A stretch of 64,000 bases of DNA from Aequorivita antarctica (GCF_007997155.1 NZ_VORT01000001.1:248001-312000); one strand, 5' to 3'; positions 26,664 to 34,893 are shown, counted from the first letter of the stretch. Numbers and translations: made by a program. The notes: generated by a model not told the origin, from the letters alone.

Positions 26664-28763
26664 ATGGCAAAACACATAAATGTTGCTCTTATTGGAAACC
26701 CAAACACAGGAAAAACCTCTGTGTTTAATCGGCTTACAGGGCTGAACCAAAAAGTGGGAAACTATCCCGGAATCACAGTTGAAAAGAAACAAGGTACTTG
26801 CAAGTTTGGACGAGCTTGTAAAGTTCATGTACTCGATTTACCCGGAACCTATAGTTTGAATGCTTCCTCGGTAGATGAAAATGTTGTGATTGAACTTCTA
26901 CTGAACAAAAACGACAAAGATTTTCCTGATGTTGCCGTAGTAGTTGCCGATATTGAAAATCTGAAACGAAACCTACTTCTTTTTACACAAATTAAGGATT
27001 TGGGAATTCCCACAATTCTCGCAATAAATATGTCGGACAGGATGAAACGGAAAGCAATTTCGCTAAACGTTCCTGCGCTTGAAAAAAAATTAAAGACAAA
27101 AATCGCCCTTATCAGTTCACGGAAAAATCTGGGGTTCGATTATTTAAAGGAGCTGATAGAAGATTATAAACACCTTTCCACAAAACCAAGCCTGAACGCC
27201 TCCAGTATTTCTCCGGAATATTTTGACCGATTGCGAAAAGCCTTTCCAAACCAAGACCTTTACAAGCTCTGGCTGGTAATAACGCAAGACGTGAATTTCG
27301 GAAAATTGGATAGAAATGAGTTGAAAGGCGTTGCTTCTTTCCAAACAGAGTCCATTAGCAATCTGAAACGACTCCAGCAAAAGGAAACCGTGATTCGCTA
27401 TCAGTTTATAAACGAAACTTTAAAAGAAACGCTTCATATAGACACTGCCAACGCAAAGGATTTAAGAAGCCGTTTAGACCGCGTTTTAACCCACAAAGTT
27501 TGGGGCTATGTCATTTTCTTTGGAATACTTTTGCTCATTTTTCAGGCTATTTTTGATTGGAGCGCTTACCCGATGGATTTTATAGACAGCACCTTTGCTT
27601 CTTTAAGTGAATGGGCCAAAAACACATTACCGCCAGGAGATTTTTCTAGTTTGATAGCCGAGGGAATAATTCCAGGTCTTGGTGGAATCGTCATTTTTAT
27701 TCCGCAGATAGCGTTCCTTTTTCTATTCATTTCCATTTTGGAAGAAACAGGTTATATGAGCCGTGTTGTTTTTTTGATGGACAAATTAATGCGTCGTTTT
27801 GGGCTCAGCGGGAAAAGTGTTGTCCCTTTGGTTGCCGGAACTGCCTGTGCCATTCCCGCGATTATGGCTACACGAAATATTGAAAATTGGAAGGAACGGT
27901 TGATCACTATTTTGGTTACGCCTTTTACTACTTGTTCAGCGCGGTTGCCGGTTTATTTAATAATTATAGCTCTAGTAATTCCAGACACCCGGGTTTTGGG
28001 AATTTTCAGTTTGCAAGGCCTTACCTTAATGTTTATGTATATTTTAGGTTTTGGTGCCGCAATATTTTCAGCGTATTTGCTTGATAAAATTTTGAAAATC
28101 CGTTCCAAAAGTTTCTTTGTGGTTGAAATGCCCAATTATAAACTTCCGCTTCCCAAAAACGTGATTATTACTGTAATTGAGAAAACCAAAGCGTTTGTTT
28201 TTGGAGCAGGAAAAATAATTCTTGCAATTTCAATTATTCTTTGGGTATTGGCTTCTTATGGTCCTGGGGATTTTAATAATGCAGAAGAAATCATTAAAAA
28301 TGAATACGCTTCACAAAATCTTTCAGAAGAAGAGATTGCGATGCACATAGATTCCTATAAATTGGAACATTCCTATATTGGTCACGTAGGCCACGCCATT
28401 GAACCTGCCGTGCGCCCCTTGGGTTATGATTGGAAAATAGGGATTGCCCTAGTGAGCTCCTTTGCCGCACGCGAAGTATTTGTAGGAACGCTTGCTACCA
28501 TTTATAGCGTGGGCAGTGACGATGAACAAACCATTAAAAACAGAATGGCAGCAGAGATAAATCCTATTTTGGGTGGCCCGCTTTTCAATTTTGCTAGCGG
28601 AGTTTCGTTATTACTGTTTTATGCTTTTGCCATGCAGTGTATGAGTACTTTGGCAATTGTTAAAAAAGAAACCAACAGTTGGAAGTGGCCTATGTGGCAA
28701 TTGGTTGTTATGAGCGCTATTGCTTATGTTGTGGCCTTGGCTGCCTATCAGTTTTTGAAATAA
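26664..28763 (+). CDS. feoB: FeoB ferrous iron transporter
   Basis: A 699-residue Fe2+ permease of the inner membrane. The N-terminal G protein has G1 GNPNTGKTS (residues 9-17), G3 DLPG (near 56-59) and a degenerate G4 (LAINMSD). A GDI-like spacer follows (about 165-255). The rest is a helical permease with the Gate motifs containing conserved Cys (VAGTACAIPAIMATR near 390-405 and TTCSARLPVY near 427-436). Length is normal. Two small FeoB-associated peptides follow on the same strand. Confidence 0.97.
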   Translation: MAKHINVALIGNPNTGKTSVFNRLTGLNQKVGNYPGITVEKKQGTCKFGRACKVHVLDLPGTYSLNASSVDENVVIELLLNKNDKDFPDVAVVVADIENLKRNLLLFTQIKDLGIPTILAINMSDRMKRKAISLNVPALEKKLKTKIALISSRKNLGFDYLKELIEDYKHLSTKPSLNASSISPEYFDRLRKAFPNQDLYKLWLVITQDVNFGKLDRNELKGVASFQTESISNLKRLQQKETVIRYQFINETLKETLHIDTANAKDLRSRLDRVLTHKVWGYVIFFGILLLIFQAIFDWSAYPMDFIDSTFASLSEWAKNTLPPGDFSSLIAEGIIPGLGGIVIFIPQIAFLFLFISILEETGYMSRVVFLMDKLMRRFGLSGKSVVPLVAGTACAIPAIMATRNIENWKERLITILVTPFTTCSARLPVYLIIIALVIPDTRVLGIFSLQGLTLMFMYILGFGAAIFSAYLLDKILKIRSKSFFVVEMPNYKLPLPKNVIITVIEKTKAFVFGAGKIILAISIILWVLASYGPGDFNNAEEIIKNEYASQNLSEEEIAMHIDSYKLEHSYIGHVGHAIEPAVRPLGYDWKIGIALVSSFAAREVFVGTLATIYSVGSDDEQTIKNRMAAEINPILGGPLFNFASGVSLLLFYAFAMQCMSTLAIVKKETNSWKWPMWQLVVMSAIAYVVALAAYQFLK

Positions 28764-28815
28764 TATCTTTTGCCGAAAAGGGTATTTAGTTCAATCGATT
28801 TTAATATTTTTTTGT

Positions 28816-28965
28816 ATGCAAACAATATTAGTTTTAATAACCTTCGTATTCGCAGTATTCTTTATGATTACAAAGTTCGTATGGAATCCCTTTAAAATCG
28901 GTAAAAGTCCAAAAAAGAATAAGCCTGGCGACCATTCAGATTGTGGCAGTTGTAGTTTTCTTTAA
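28816..28965 (+). CDS. FeoB-associated Cys-rich membrane micropeptide, copy 1
   Basis: 49 codons. One N-terminal helix (MQTILVLITFVFAVFFMI), then a conserved KFVWNPF motif, a basic linker and a C-terminal CGSC pair. This matches the FeoB-associated Cys-rich family (PF12669 type), which encodes a small partner next to feoB in place of FeoC. The terminal cysteines could bind iron or a cluster; that is inference. The gene starts 53 bases after feoB and shares its first six codons with the second copy (MQTILV). Confidence 0.85.
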   Translation: MQTILVLITFVFAVFFMITKFVWNPFKIGKSPKKNKPGDHSDCGSCSFL

Positions 28966-28989
28966 TTTACGGATTTCTTCGTCAAGAAT

Positions 28990-29020
28990 AAGCTCCCCTT
29001 TGGGGGTTTAGGGGCTTTTG
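28990..29020. repeat. Short structured element between the two micropeptide genes
   Basis: The run AGCTCCCCTTTGGGGGTTTA followed by GGGGCTTTT contains alternative pairings of CCCC with two downstream GGGG blocks and ends in T's on the plus strand. It could act as a terminator or attenuator for copy 1. It also looks like a dispersed short repeat, but only one copy is in the window. Confidence 0.45.
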
Positions 29021-29022
29021 AC

Positions 29023-29030
29023 TATCTTTG
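29023..29030 (+). promoter_or_regulatory. -7 promoter box right before micropeptide copy 2
   Basis: TATCTTTG is a full TAnnTTTG match ending only four bases before the ATG at 29035. A transcript from it would be leaderless or nearly so. Confidence 0.55.
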
Positions 29031-29034
29031 CCCT

Positions 29035-29193
29035 ATGCAAACAATATTAGTTTTAGTAACGTTTTTATTGGCCGCAGGCTTTTTGATTAAAAAGTTTGTT
29101 TGGAATCCTATTTTTGAAGCGCGCCAAAGCTCAACAGGTACGCTAGATGGTGAAAAAACCAAATGTGGCAGGAAAGACTGTGGTTGCCATTAA
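29035..29193 (+). CDS. FeoB-associated Cys-rich membrane micropeptide, copy 2
   Basis: 52 codons with the same plan as the first copy: helix MQTILVLVTFLLAAGFLI, then KKFVWNPIF, a polar linker and a Cys-rich end (KCGRKDCGCH, three Cys and a terminal His). The two share the opening and the KFVWNP motif, so they arose by duplication and then diverged in linker and metal-ligand tail. A promoter core immediately upstream suggests separate expression from copy 1. Its stop codon abuts the convergent gene at 29194. Confidence 0.85.
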   Translation: MQTILVLVTFLLAAGFLIKKFVWNPIFEARQSSTGTLDGEKTKCGRKDCGCH

Positions 29194-29610
29194 TTAGTTG
29201 TTTTTCTCTTCGCAAACCAATAAAAAGTAGCCTTTATCTTTGCCTGTATTTTCAGAAGTTGGATATGGATTTAGTGTCAATCCGTTAATAGCAAATTCTT
29301 TCGAATTATAAAGATTGGTATTTTTTTCCTCTCCTGGTTTTGTTTCACCAAAAGTTAATGTTTTTTCTTCAGTTTTTCCGTTTGAGGTTACTGCAGCCTT
29401 TACTATTGCACGGCCAGCCCAAATACATTGCACACCAGTTGGGCAGCGTGAATCTTCTATAACCTCTAAAAATTTTATAGAAACACCTTTTATAACAATT
29501 GCTTGTCCAATTGGTATTTTCACTCCAATTTTAGGGGTTTCTGCAGAATCTTCTTGCCCAAAAGCAAAGCTTGAAAAAAGAATTATAATTGCTAATAGTG
29601 AATTTTTCAT
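29194..29610 (-). CDS. Small exported protein of unknown function
   Basis: 138 residues with a signal peptide (about 1-18, ending AFGQ). The mature part is beta-rich and holds a two-cysteine signature, EDSRCPTGVQCIWAGRA (near residues 52-68), which recurs in small Bacteroidota secreted proteins I cannot assign a function to. The two cysteines may form a disulfide. It lies between the iron-transport genes and the metal transporter gene, but no sequence feature links it to metals. Confidence 0.75.
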   Translation of the reverse strand: MKNSLLAIIILFSSFAFGQEDSAETPKIGVKIPIGQAIVIKGVSIKFLEVIEDSRCPTGVQCIWAGRAIVKAAVTSNGKTEEKTLTFGETKPGEEKNTNLYNSKEFAINGLTLNPYPTSENTGKDKGYFLLVCEEKNN

Positions 29611-29697
29611 TGTTTTTGTTTTTTCAATTTTAAAGATACTATAAAAAATAGTGCCAGAAAATTCAAAATTTTAAAAACAGACCCACCCCCGATTTTG

Positions 29698-31578
29698 TTA
29701 AACAATAAAAACAGGAATATTTACTCTGTGGCGAACACTATCCACTGTGGTTCCAAATAGCAAATCTTTTATACCTGTGTGTCCGTGCCCGCCCAAAACC
29801 AGTAAATCAAAGTCGGATGCGTTCACAATTTTAGGGATAATTTTTTTTGCAGAGCCAAAACCAAGTTCTACCGAAACCTTGTATCCCTTTTCTTGTAGTT
29901 TTTCTTTATAAATATTCAAAAAGGCTTCATCGCTTTCGGTTTCATAATCGTCTATTTCATCTCCGTATATCATCGCTCCGGGTGTTTCAACAATGTGAAT
30001 AAGCGTATATTCGGCATCTTTGCCACCTAATTGAAGTGCTGCGGAAATACTTTTTTCATCTGAAGTGGAAAAATCTACAGGAACCGCAATTTTCTTATAG
30101 GAAAGTGGCTGCGCCAGTTCGTCCACTTTGGCATCGAGTATATGCGGAACCATTTTACGATTTTCGGTCGCGATATCCTTCGCCGTGGATTTGAATGTAA
30201 TATATAGGAGCAATATGGCTGCGCCTATAGCCACAGGAACTACAAACACCCATATATAGATTGGATTTTCGGAAGTGGTAAGCCAGCCCAATATTTCATC
30301 ATAAACCAACTTTGCATTTAGCGCTACAATAATTAAAGTAACAAGCCAAGAGGCAACCCGAAGGGGCCATTTTATGTTGAAATCTCCCATCAGTTTTTTG
30401 TTGCTCACAAAATGGATCAAAGGTATGATGGCAAAACCAAGTTGTAAACTCAGCACTACTTGACTTAAAACAAGCAATTTACCAGTTCCGCTTTCGCCAA
30501 AATAGATTACCGTAAAAATTGCGGGAATAATGGCCAGCATGCGGGTAATCAATCTTCGGACCCAAGGCTGGATACGCAAATTTAAATGGCCTTCCATTAC
30601 AATCTGTCCTGCTAATGTTCCCGTAAGTGTACTGCTCTGTCCAGCTGCAATCAAGGCAACTGCAAAAAAAGTAGGCGCCAAGCTTGACCCTAAAAGTGGT
30701 TCTAACAGTGCATGTGCGTCTTGTATTTCTGCAACTTCAAACATTCCATTTTTGTGGAAAACTGCTGCCGCAAGTATTAAAATGGCAGCATTCACAAAAA
30801 AGGCAAGGTTGAGCGCAATGGCTGAATCTATAAAATTGAATTTCAATGCTTGCTTAATTCCCTTTTTTGTCCGTTCTATTTTTCGCGATTGCACGAGAGA
30901 AGAATGTAAGTATAGGTTGTGCGGCATTACGGTTGCCCCAATAATACCAATTGCAATGTACAAAGCAGCGCTGTTGGGAAGTGAAGGAATGAAACCTGCC
31001 ATAAGATCACCCATATCAGGTTTCGCAAAAAACATTTCAACAACAAAGGAACCTCCAATAATAAAAATTAACCCTATGATAAATACTTCCATTTTGCGCA
31101 TGCCTTTATTTAAAAGGAAGAGCAGCAAAAAAGTATCAAGCGCCGTAATCGTAACACCCCAAATCATTGGTAAGCCAAAAAGCAGGTTCAAACCAATAGC
31201 CATTCCAATAACCTCAGCTAGATCACAAGCCACAATGGCAATTTCGGCTAATATATATAGAATGAAATTTATAAAAGGATTGTAAGCTTCCCGGGATGCT
31301 TGCGCTAAATCTCTTCCGCGTACAACGCCCAAACGGGCACATAAACTTTGAAGCAATAGGGCCATAATATTGCTCATTAACAATACCCAGATCAGTTGAT
31401 AGCCAAACTGGCTTCCACCCGCAATGTCGGTGGCCCAGTTTCCGGGATCCATATAGCCAACACTAACCAAATACGCAGGTCCCAAAAAGGCGAGCAATTT
31501 TTTCCAAGGAGATTTTTTTCCTTGTGTTTCAATGGTTCCGTGGACTTCTTCCAGTGATTTGTGGCTTCTTCTGTCCAT
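29698..31578 (-). CDS. Nramp-family divalent metal transporter fused to a universal stress protein domain
   Basis: 626 residues. The first 450 form an eleven-helix Nramp transporter with the metal-site motifs DPGN (residues 44-47) and MPH (in ATVMPHNLYLHSS, near 215). Family members import Mn2+ or Fe2+ with protons. After a linker, residues about 485-626 are a UspA domain with its nucleotide-binding motif (GGHGHTGIKDLLFGTTVDSV). The open frame is continuous, so this is a true fusion. The gene for a DtxR/MntR-type regulator lies just upstream, two bases apart, on the same strand, which points to manganese or iron. Confidence 0.93.
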   Translation of the reverse strand: MDRRSHKSLEEVHGTIETQGKKSPWKKLLAFLGPAYLVSVGYMDPGNWATDIAGGSQFGYQLIWVLLMSNIMALLLQSLCARLGVVRGRDLAQASREAYNPFINFILYILAEIAIVACDLAEVIGMAIGLNLLFGLPMIWGVTITALDTFLLLFLLNKGMRKMEVFIIGLIFIIGGSFVVEMFFAKPDMGDLMAGFIPSLPNSAALYIAIGIIGATVMPHNLYLHSSLVQSRKIERTKKGIKQALKFNFIDSAIALNLAFFVNAAILILAAAVFHKNGMFEVAEIQDAHALLEPLLGSSLAPTFFAVALIAAGQSSTLTGTLAGQIVMEGHLNLRIQPWVRRLITRMLAIIPAIFTVIYFGESGTGKLLVLSQVVLSLQLGFAIIPLIHFVSNKKLMGDFNIKWPLRVASWLVTLIIVALNAKLVYDEILGWLTTSENPIYIWVFVVPVAIGAAILLLYITFKSTAKDIATENRKMVPHILDAKVDELAQPLSYKKIAVPVDFSTSDEKSISAALQLGGKDAEYTLIHIVETPGAMIYGDEIDDYETESDEAFLNIYKEKLQEKGYKVSVELGFGSAKKIIPKIVNASDFDLLVLGGHGHTGIKDLLFGTTVDSVRHRVNIPVFIV

Positions 31579-31580
31579 CG

Positions 31581-32240
31581 TTATTCTTGGGTTTGAACGT
31601 AGAGGTTTTCAGCAATTTTATTTGAAATAAAAAACTGGTCATTCCCTATCTGAATTATCATAGACCCATCAAAAAACTCTTTCCCCAAAACTTTGATTTT
31701 GGTGCCAATGCTTATTTTCTTTTTGTCCAGATATTGAAGGAATTCAGCACTGGATTCCTTTACGCCTACACAAACTCCTTTTTGATTTTTCTCGATTTCT
31801 GAAAGCAATTTTTTCTCTGTGCGTTTTAAAACGCCGTGTTTATCAGGAATTGGATCGCCGTGTGGATCAAAATCGGGGCTACCTAGAAACTTATCGAGTC
31901 GTGTTATGAGCTCTTCAGATTGAATGTGCTCTAATTGTTCTGCTATTTCGTGGACCTCATCCCAGTGGAAATTTAATTTTTCCACCAAAAAAACTTCCCA
32001 CAACCGGTGTTTTCTGATAACGTTTATGGCAACTTTTCTTCCAGTATCGCTAAGTTGAGCGCCTTTATAGCGTTTATAAACTAGCAATTTTTTCTCGGCC
32101 AGTTTTTGTATCATGTCTGTCACAGAAGATGGCTTTGTGTCCATACTTTCAGCGATGGCATTGGTGCTAACGTCACCCGCACTTTCATGCTCTAAGTGAA
32201 ATATGGCTTTTAAATAGTTTTCTTCAGCTAATGTAAACAT
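31581..32240 (-). CDS. mntR: DtxR/MntR-family metal-dependent transcriptional regulator
   Basis: 219 residues: an N-terminal winged helix (about 1-70; TNAIAESMDTKPSSVTDMIQ holds the recognition helix), a dimerisation and metal-binding domain (about 71-140 with HRLWEVFLVEKL and EHIQSEELI) and a C-terminal FeoA/SH3-like domain (about 150-219). It should repress the downstream transporter gene when Mn2+ or Fe2+ is plentiful. I chose ATG 32240 rather than the GTG at 32246, because the promoter core covers the GTG. The gene symbol follows the transporter context; an iron-sensing role is possible. Confidence 0.88.
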   Translation of the reverse strand: MFTLAEENYLKAIFHLEHESAGDVSTNAIAESMDTKPSSVTDMIQKLAEKKLLVYKRYKGAQLSDTGRKVAINVIRKHRLWEVFLVEKLNFHWDEVHEIAEQLEHIQSEELITRLDKFLGSPDFDPHGDPIPDKHGVLKRTEKKLLSEIEKNQKGVCVGVKESSAEFLQYLDKKKISIGTKIKVLGKEFFDGSMIIQIGNDQFFISNKIAENLYVQTQE

Positions 32241-32245
32241 AGGCA

Positions 32246-32253
32246 CAAAAGTA
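32246..32253 (-). promoter_or_regulatory. -7 promoter box for the mntR-nramp operon
   Basis: The minus strand reads TACTTTTG, matching TAnnTTTG. Its last base lies six bases before the ATG at 32240, so the transcript should begin within a few bases of the start codon. Confidence 0.6.
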
Positions 32254-32283
32254 AATATATTTTTTTACATACCCATATTTTAT

Positions 32284-32301
32284 TTTTAGACAAGACTAAA
32301 A
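32284..32301 (-). promoter_or_regulatory. Candidate DtxR/MntR operator
   Basis: TTTTAG-ACAAGA-CTAAAA is a perfect 6-6-6 inverted repeat, 38-61 bases upstream of the predicted start of the mntR gene. DtxR-family sites have this shape (TTAGG...CCTAA). Binding is inferred from position. Confidence 0.55.
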
Positions 32302-32426
32302 TAAATCGCTGATATATCTATTTTAGCATTATTTAGAGCATTATTTTCACGATTGATTAATTTCTAAAGAGAAACTTTCAGAAATTTAAAGAAAATTACA
32401 GTTAAGTGTCAGTAACTGAGTTGAAG

Positions 32427-33158
32427 CTAAAATCCCCGCTCCTTCTGAAGTTGTTCGTAGGCTTCCTGCACTTTTTTGAACTTTTCCTCGCCGCCTTTTT
32501 GGTGGGCTTCATCCAGATGTTGCAGTTTATCGGGATGGTATTTTTTTACCATTGTGCGGTATGCAGTTTTAATTTCGGCAGTTGTGGCTGTTCTTTCTAT
32601 TTCCAAAATTTTGTAAGCACTGTCTGGATTTTTGAAAAACATAGCTTTGATGCTTTCGAAATCGCGCGCGTAAATCCCCAAAAATCCGGCAATGCGATTT
32701 ATTTCATTTACCTCCGCTGTTGAAACGTTACCGTCTGCATTTGCAATACTGAATAGAAAATGAAGGATTTGCAACCGGCTTTCATAACGTGTTCGTTGGC
32801 GTAAAAGGGTACAAATGTTTTGAGCCGAAATTTCACGATTCTTTATTACCTCATTAAAAACTTTGAAAGTGGCATTGGCGCGCTCCCGCCCGTAAGCTTG
32901 TACAAAATATTGACGAACGTAATCCAGTTCTGTCTGACTCACGTTTCCATCGGCTTTAATAACTAAAGAAGCTAAAGATAGTAGGTTTAGTTCAAAATCT
33001 GCAGGTGTAACTTGCTGCTGTGATGAACCGAAGGAAGTTTGAAATGTTTTGCCTTTTACACTTAGGTTATCTAAGAGGCTTCCTAAAACAAAACCAACAA
33101 TTGCACCGGGAAATCGATACACAAAATAACCAAGAACGGCCAATAACCAACGAAGCAT
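32427..33158 (-). CDS. TerB and DnaJ domain protein (DjlA-like)
   Basis: 243 residues. A short hydrophobic N-terminus (MLRWLLAVLGYFVYRFPGAI with a glycine-rich segment) probably anchors it in the membrane. A TerB-like helical domain follows (about 55-165, VIKADGNVSQTEL and IANADGNVSTAEV, two EF-hand-like segments), then a C-terminal J domain (about 180-243) with HPD in KYHPDKLQHL. The layout matches DjlA, a DnaK co-chaperone at the inner membrane. The ATG at 33158 is chosen, because the upstream alternative at 33191 lies within the promoter core. Confidence 0.85.
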   Translation of the reverse strand: MLRWLLAVLGYFVYRFPGAIVGFVLGSLLDNLSVKGKTFQTSFGSSQQQVTPADFELNLLSLASLVIKADGNVSQTELDYVRQYFVQAYGRERANATFKVFNEVIKNREISAQNICTLLRQRTRYESRLQILHFLFSIANADGNVSTAEVNEINRIAGFLGIYARDFESIKAMFFKNPDSAYKILEIERTATTAEIKTAYRTMVKKYHPDKLQHLDEAHQKGGEEKFKKVQEAYEQLQKERGF

Positions 33159-33188
33159 AGAATTGTAATTTTTCTTTTTTAGAGCCGA

Positions 33189-33196
33189 CAAAGGTA
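33189..33196 (-). promoter_or_regulatory. -7 promoter box for the TerB-DnaJ gene
   Basis: The minus strand reads TACCTTTG, a full TAnnTTTG match. It overlaps the alternative start at 33191 and so fixes the real start downstream. Confidence 0.65.
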
Positions 33197-33378
33197 AACA
33201 TTAAAAGTACCAAATTTCAAATCTCAAATAAACTCCAAGCTCCAATTTAAAAAAAAGGAAATGTTTAGCTGGTTTTTGAATATTGTTATTTGTAATTTAT
33301 TTGGATTTTAGGCTCATAACTTGAATTTTTTACAAGAGTTTTGGGATTTATTTAAAATATTTCCCCTTTCAAAATTTG

Positions 33379-33386
33379 TATCTTTG
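33379..33386 (+). promoter_or_regulatory. -7 promoter box for the bacilliredoxin gene
   Basis: TATCTTTG, a full TAnnTTTG match, 35 bases before the ATG at 33422. Confidence 0.65.
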
Positions 33387-33421
33387 CCATCAAATTTTAA
33401 TACACTTTAAATATAGATATT

Positions 33422-33832
33422 ATGTACCCACCTGAACTAGTAAGACCCATGCGTGAAGACCTAACCAAAGTAGGCTTTTCCGAATTACATACAGCCAATG
33501 ATGTTGAAGAAGCATTAAAGCAAGGAGGAACCACTTTAGTTGTCGTAAACTCTGTTTGTGGATGCGCAGCTGCCAATGCACGCCCTGGAGCAGCCATGTC
33601 ACTTCAAAACGAAAAAAAACCAGACCATTTGGTAACTGTTTTTGCAGGTGTTGATCGCGAAGCCGTGGATACCGCAAGAGCCAATATGGTTCCATTTCCG
33701 CCAAGCTCACCGTCTATGGCGTTATTCAAAAATGGCGAATTGGTCCACATGTTAGAACGTCACCATATTGAAGGTCGTCCAGCACAAATGATTGCTGAAA
33801 ACCTAAAAGGTGCTTATAACGAATACTGTTAA
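33422..33832 (+). CDS. BrxA/BrxB-family bacilliredoxin
   Basis: 136 residues with a thioredoxin-like fold and the bacilliredoxin CGC motif (NSVCGCAAANARPGA, near residues 42-56). In Bacillus these proteins remove bacillithiol from mixed disulfides. Many Bacteroidota that carry this family also make bacillithiol, but no biosynthetic gene is in the window, so the thiol partner is inferred. A terminal Cys (NEYC) is present. It is followed after 17 bases by a small membrane-protein gene. Confidence 0.92.
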   Translation: MYPPELVRPMREDLTKVGFSELHTANDVEEALKQGGTTLVVVNSVCGCAAANARPGAAMSLQNEKKPDHLVTVFAGVDREAVDTARANMVPFPPSSPSMALFKNGELVHMLERHHIEGRPAQMIAENLKGAYNEYC

Positions 33833-33849
33833 ACTTTAAAAAGTTTGCT

Positions 33850-34071
33850 ATGAAAATCACCAAGCCGTTCACTATTGTCATTGGCATTTTAGCACTCGGA
33901 GCTCTTTTATTTAACTTTTATCAAGATCCTAAGGTATCGCATTTGTTCGGAAAAGAAATAAATGATTGGCTTTACCGAGCATTTTGGTTAGTGGTTGTTT
34001 TACTCTGTGTTTACAATTACATATACATAGACCGGAATACATTGAAAAATAAATCGAAATCAAAACGTTGA
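33850..34071 (+). CDS. Small two-helix membrane protein of unknown function
   Basis: 73 residues with two hydrophobic segments (about 7-23, IVIGILALGALLFNF, and 44-61, AFWLVVVLLCVYNYIYI) and a basic C-terminus (KNKSKSKR). It follows the bacilliredoxin gene by 17 bases and shares its promoter and terminator. I do not recognise the family. Confidence 0.7.
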   Translation: MKITKPFTIVIGILALGALLFNFYQDPKVSHLFGKEINDWLYRAFWLVVVLLCVYNYIYIDRNTLKNKSKSKR

Positions 34072-34103
34072 TTTTTTTCATTTTGAAAATTTAAACAAGC
34101 AAA

Positions 34104-34135
34104 AAGAAAACCTTCATTTTAATGATGGTTTTCTT
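34104..34135 (+). terminator. Terminator of the bacilliredoxin operon, abutting the next promoter
   Basis: A stem AAGAAAACC/GGTTTTCTT with inner pairing TCAT/ATGA. The right arm runs directly into the -7 box of the acyltransferase gene (34135-34142), so terminator and promoter share bases. Confidence 0.65.
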
Positions 34136-34142
34136 ACTTTTG
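34135..34142 (+). promoter_or_regulatory. -7 promoter box for plsC
   Basis: TACTTTTG, a full TAnnTTTG match ending eight bases before the ATG at 34150, giving a leader of only a few bases. Confidence 0.6.
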
Positions 34143-34149
34143 GACCGAA

Positions 34150-34893
34150 ATGAACGCACTTTTAAAAATAATAAGCTATCCCTTTTCGGTATTATTTTAC
34201 CTGCTTTTTGGTATTACCATCTTGGTTTTTCATCCAGTTCAGTGGGTTTGTTTTAATTGGTTTGGCTACACAGCACACAAAAAAAGTGTTGATTGTTTTA
34301 ACTGGACCTTATTGCGGTGTTTGAATGTTTTGGGAACCACTTTTCACGTTGATATAAACCCGAAGATTCCCAGAAATGTGCCGATAATAATTGTTTCCAA
34401 CCATCAAAGTATGTGGGATATTTCGCCCTTAAGTTGGTATCTGCGGAAATATCATCCCAAATTCATTTCCAAAGTAGAATTAGGAAAAGGAATTCCTTCT
34501 GTTTCCTATAACCTACGTCACGGCGGTTCCATTTTGATAGACAGAAAAAACCCCCGGCAAGCGATAGTTGAATTGGTAAAATTTTCAAAATACCTTCAGA
34601 AATTCAAGAGAAGTGGGGTTATTTTCCCCGAAGGAACCCGGAGTAAAACAGGCATTCCAAAACCTTTCCGAAGAACCGGATTGCAAACACTGTTCAAAAA
34701 AATTCCCGACGGATATGTTGTTCCCGTTACCATCAACAATTCTTGGAAATTACAGCGACGAGGCATGTTCCCTATTCAACTGGGTGTCCGCTTAGAAATT
34801 ATTGCCCATCCCGCCATCAAAATCGCGGATTTTGATATTGAAATGTTGATTGACAAGGTGGAAGAAACAATCACTTCAAAAATCCACAAATAA
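34150..34893 (+). CDS. plsC: 1-acyl-sn-glycerol-3-phosphate acyltransferase
   Basis: A 247-residue membrane-associated enzyme that acylates lysophosphatidic acid to phosphatidic acid in phospholipid synthesis. A hydrophobic N-terminus (about 8-38) precedes the acyltransferase domain with motif I NHQSMWD (HX4D, residues 84-90), a GGSILIDR block near 120 and motif III FPEGTRSK (near 156-163). Its stop codon overlaps the next start by one base (TAATG). Confidence 0.93.
   Translation: MNALLKIISYPFSVLFYLLFGITILVFHPVQWVCFNWFGYTAHKKSVDCFNWTLLRCLNVLGTTFHVDINPKIPRNVPIIIVSNHQSMWDISPLSWYLRKYHPKFISKVELGKGIPSVSYNLRHGGSILIDRKNPRQAIVELVKFSKYLQKFKRSGVIFPEGTRSKTGIPKPFRRTGLQTLFKKIPDGYVVPVTINNSWKLQRRGMFPIQLGVRLEIIAHPAIKIADFDIEMLIDKVEETITSKIHK

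Noticed and set aside
26529-26828. Minus-strand ORF of 99 codons across the feoA-feoB gap
   Set aside because: It is a shadow of feoB; its VLSLSKG-like part is the translation of the REP-like element.
30530-31285. 251-codon plus-strand ORF opposite the Nramp gene
   Set aside because: It is the antisense shadow of a transporter with clear motifs; composition is basic and repetitive.
29698-31578. Nramp-USP join as a frameshift artefact
   Set aside because: A single frame with no internal stop and a natural linker joins two complete domains.
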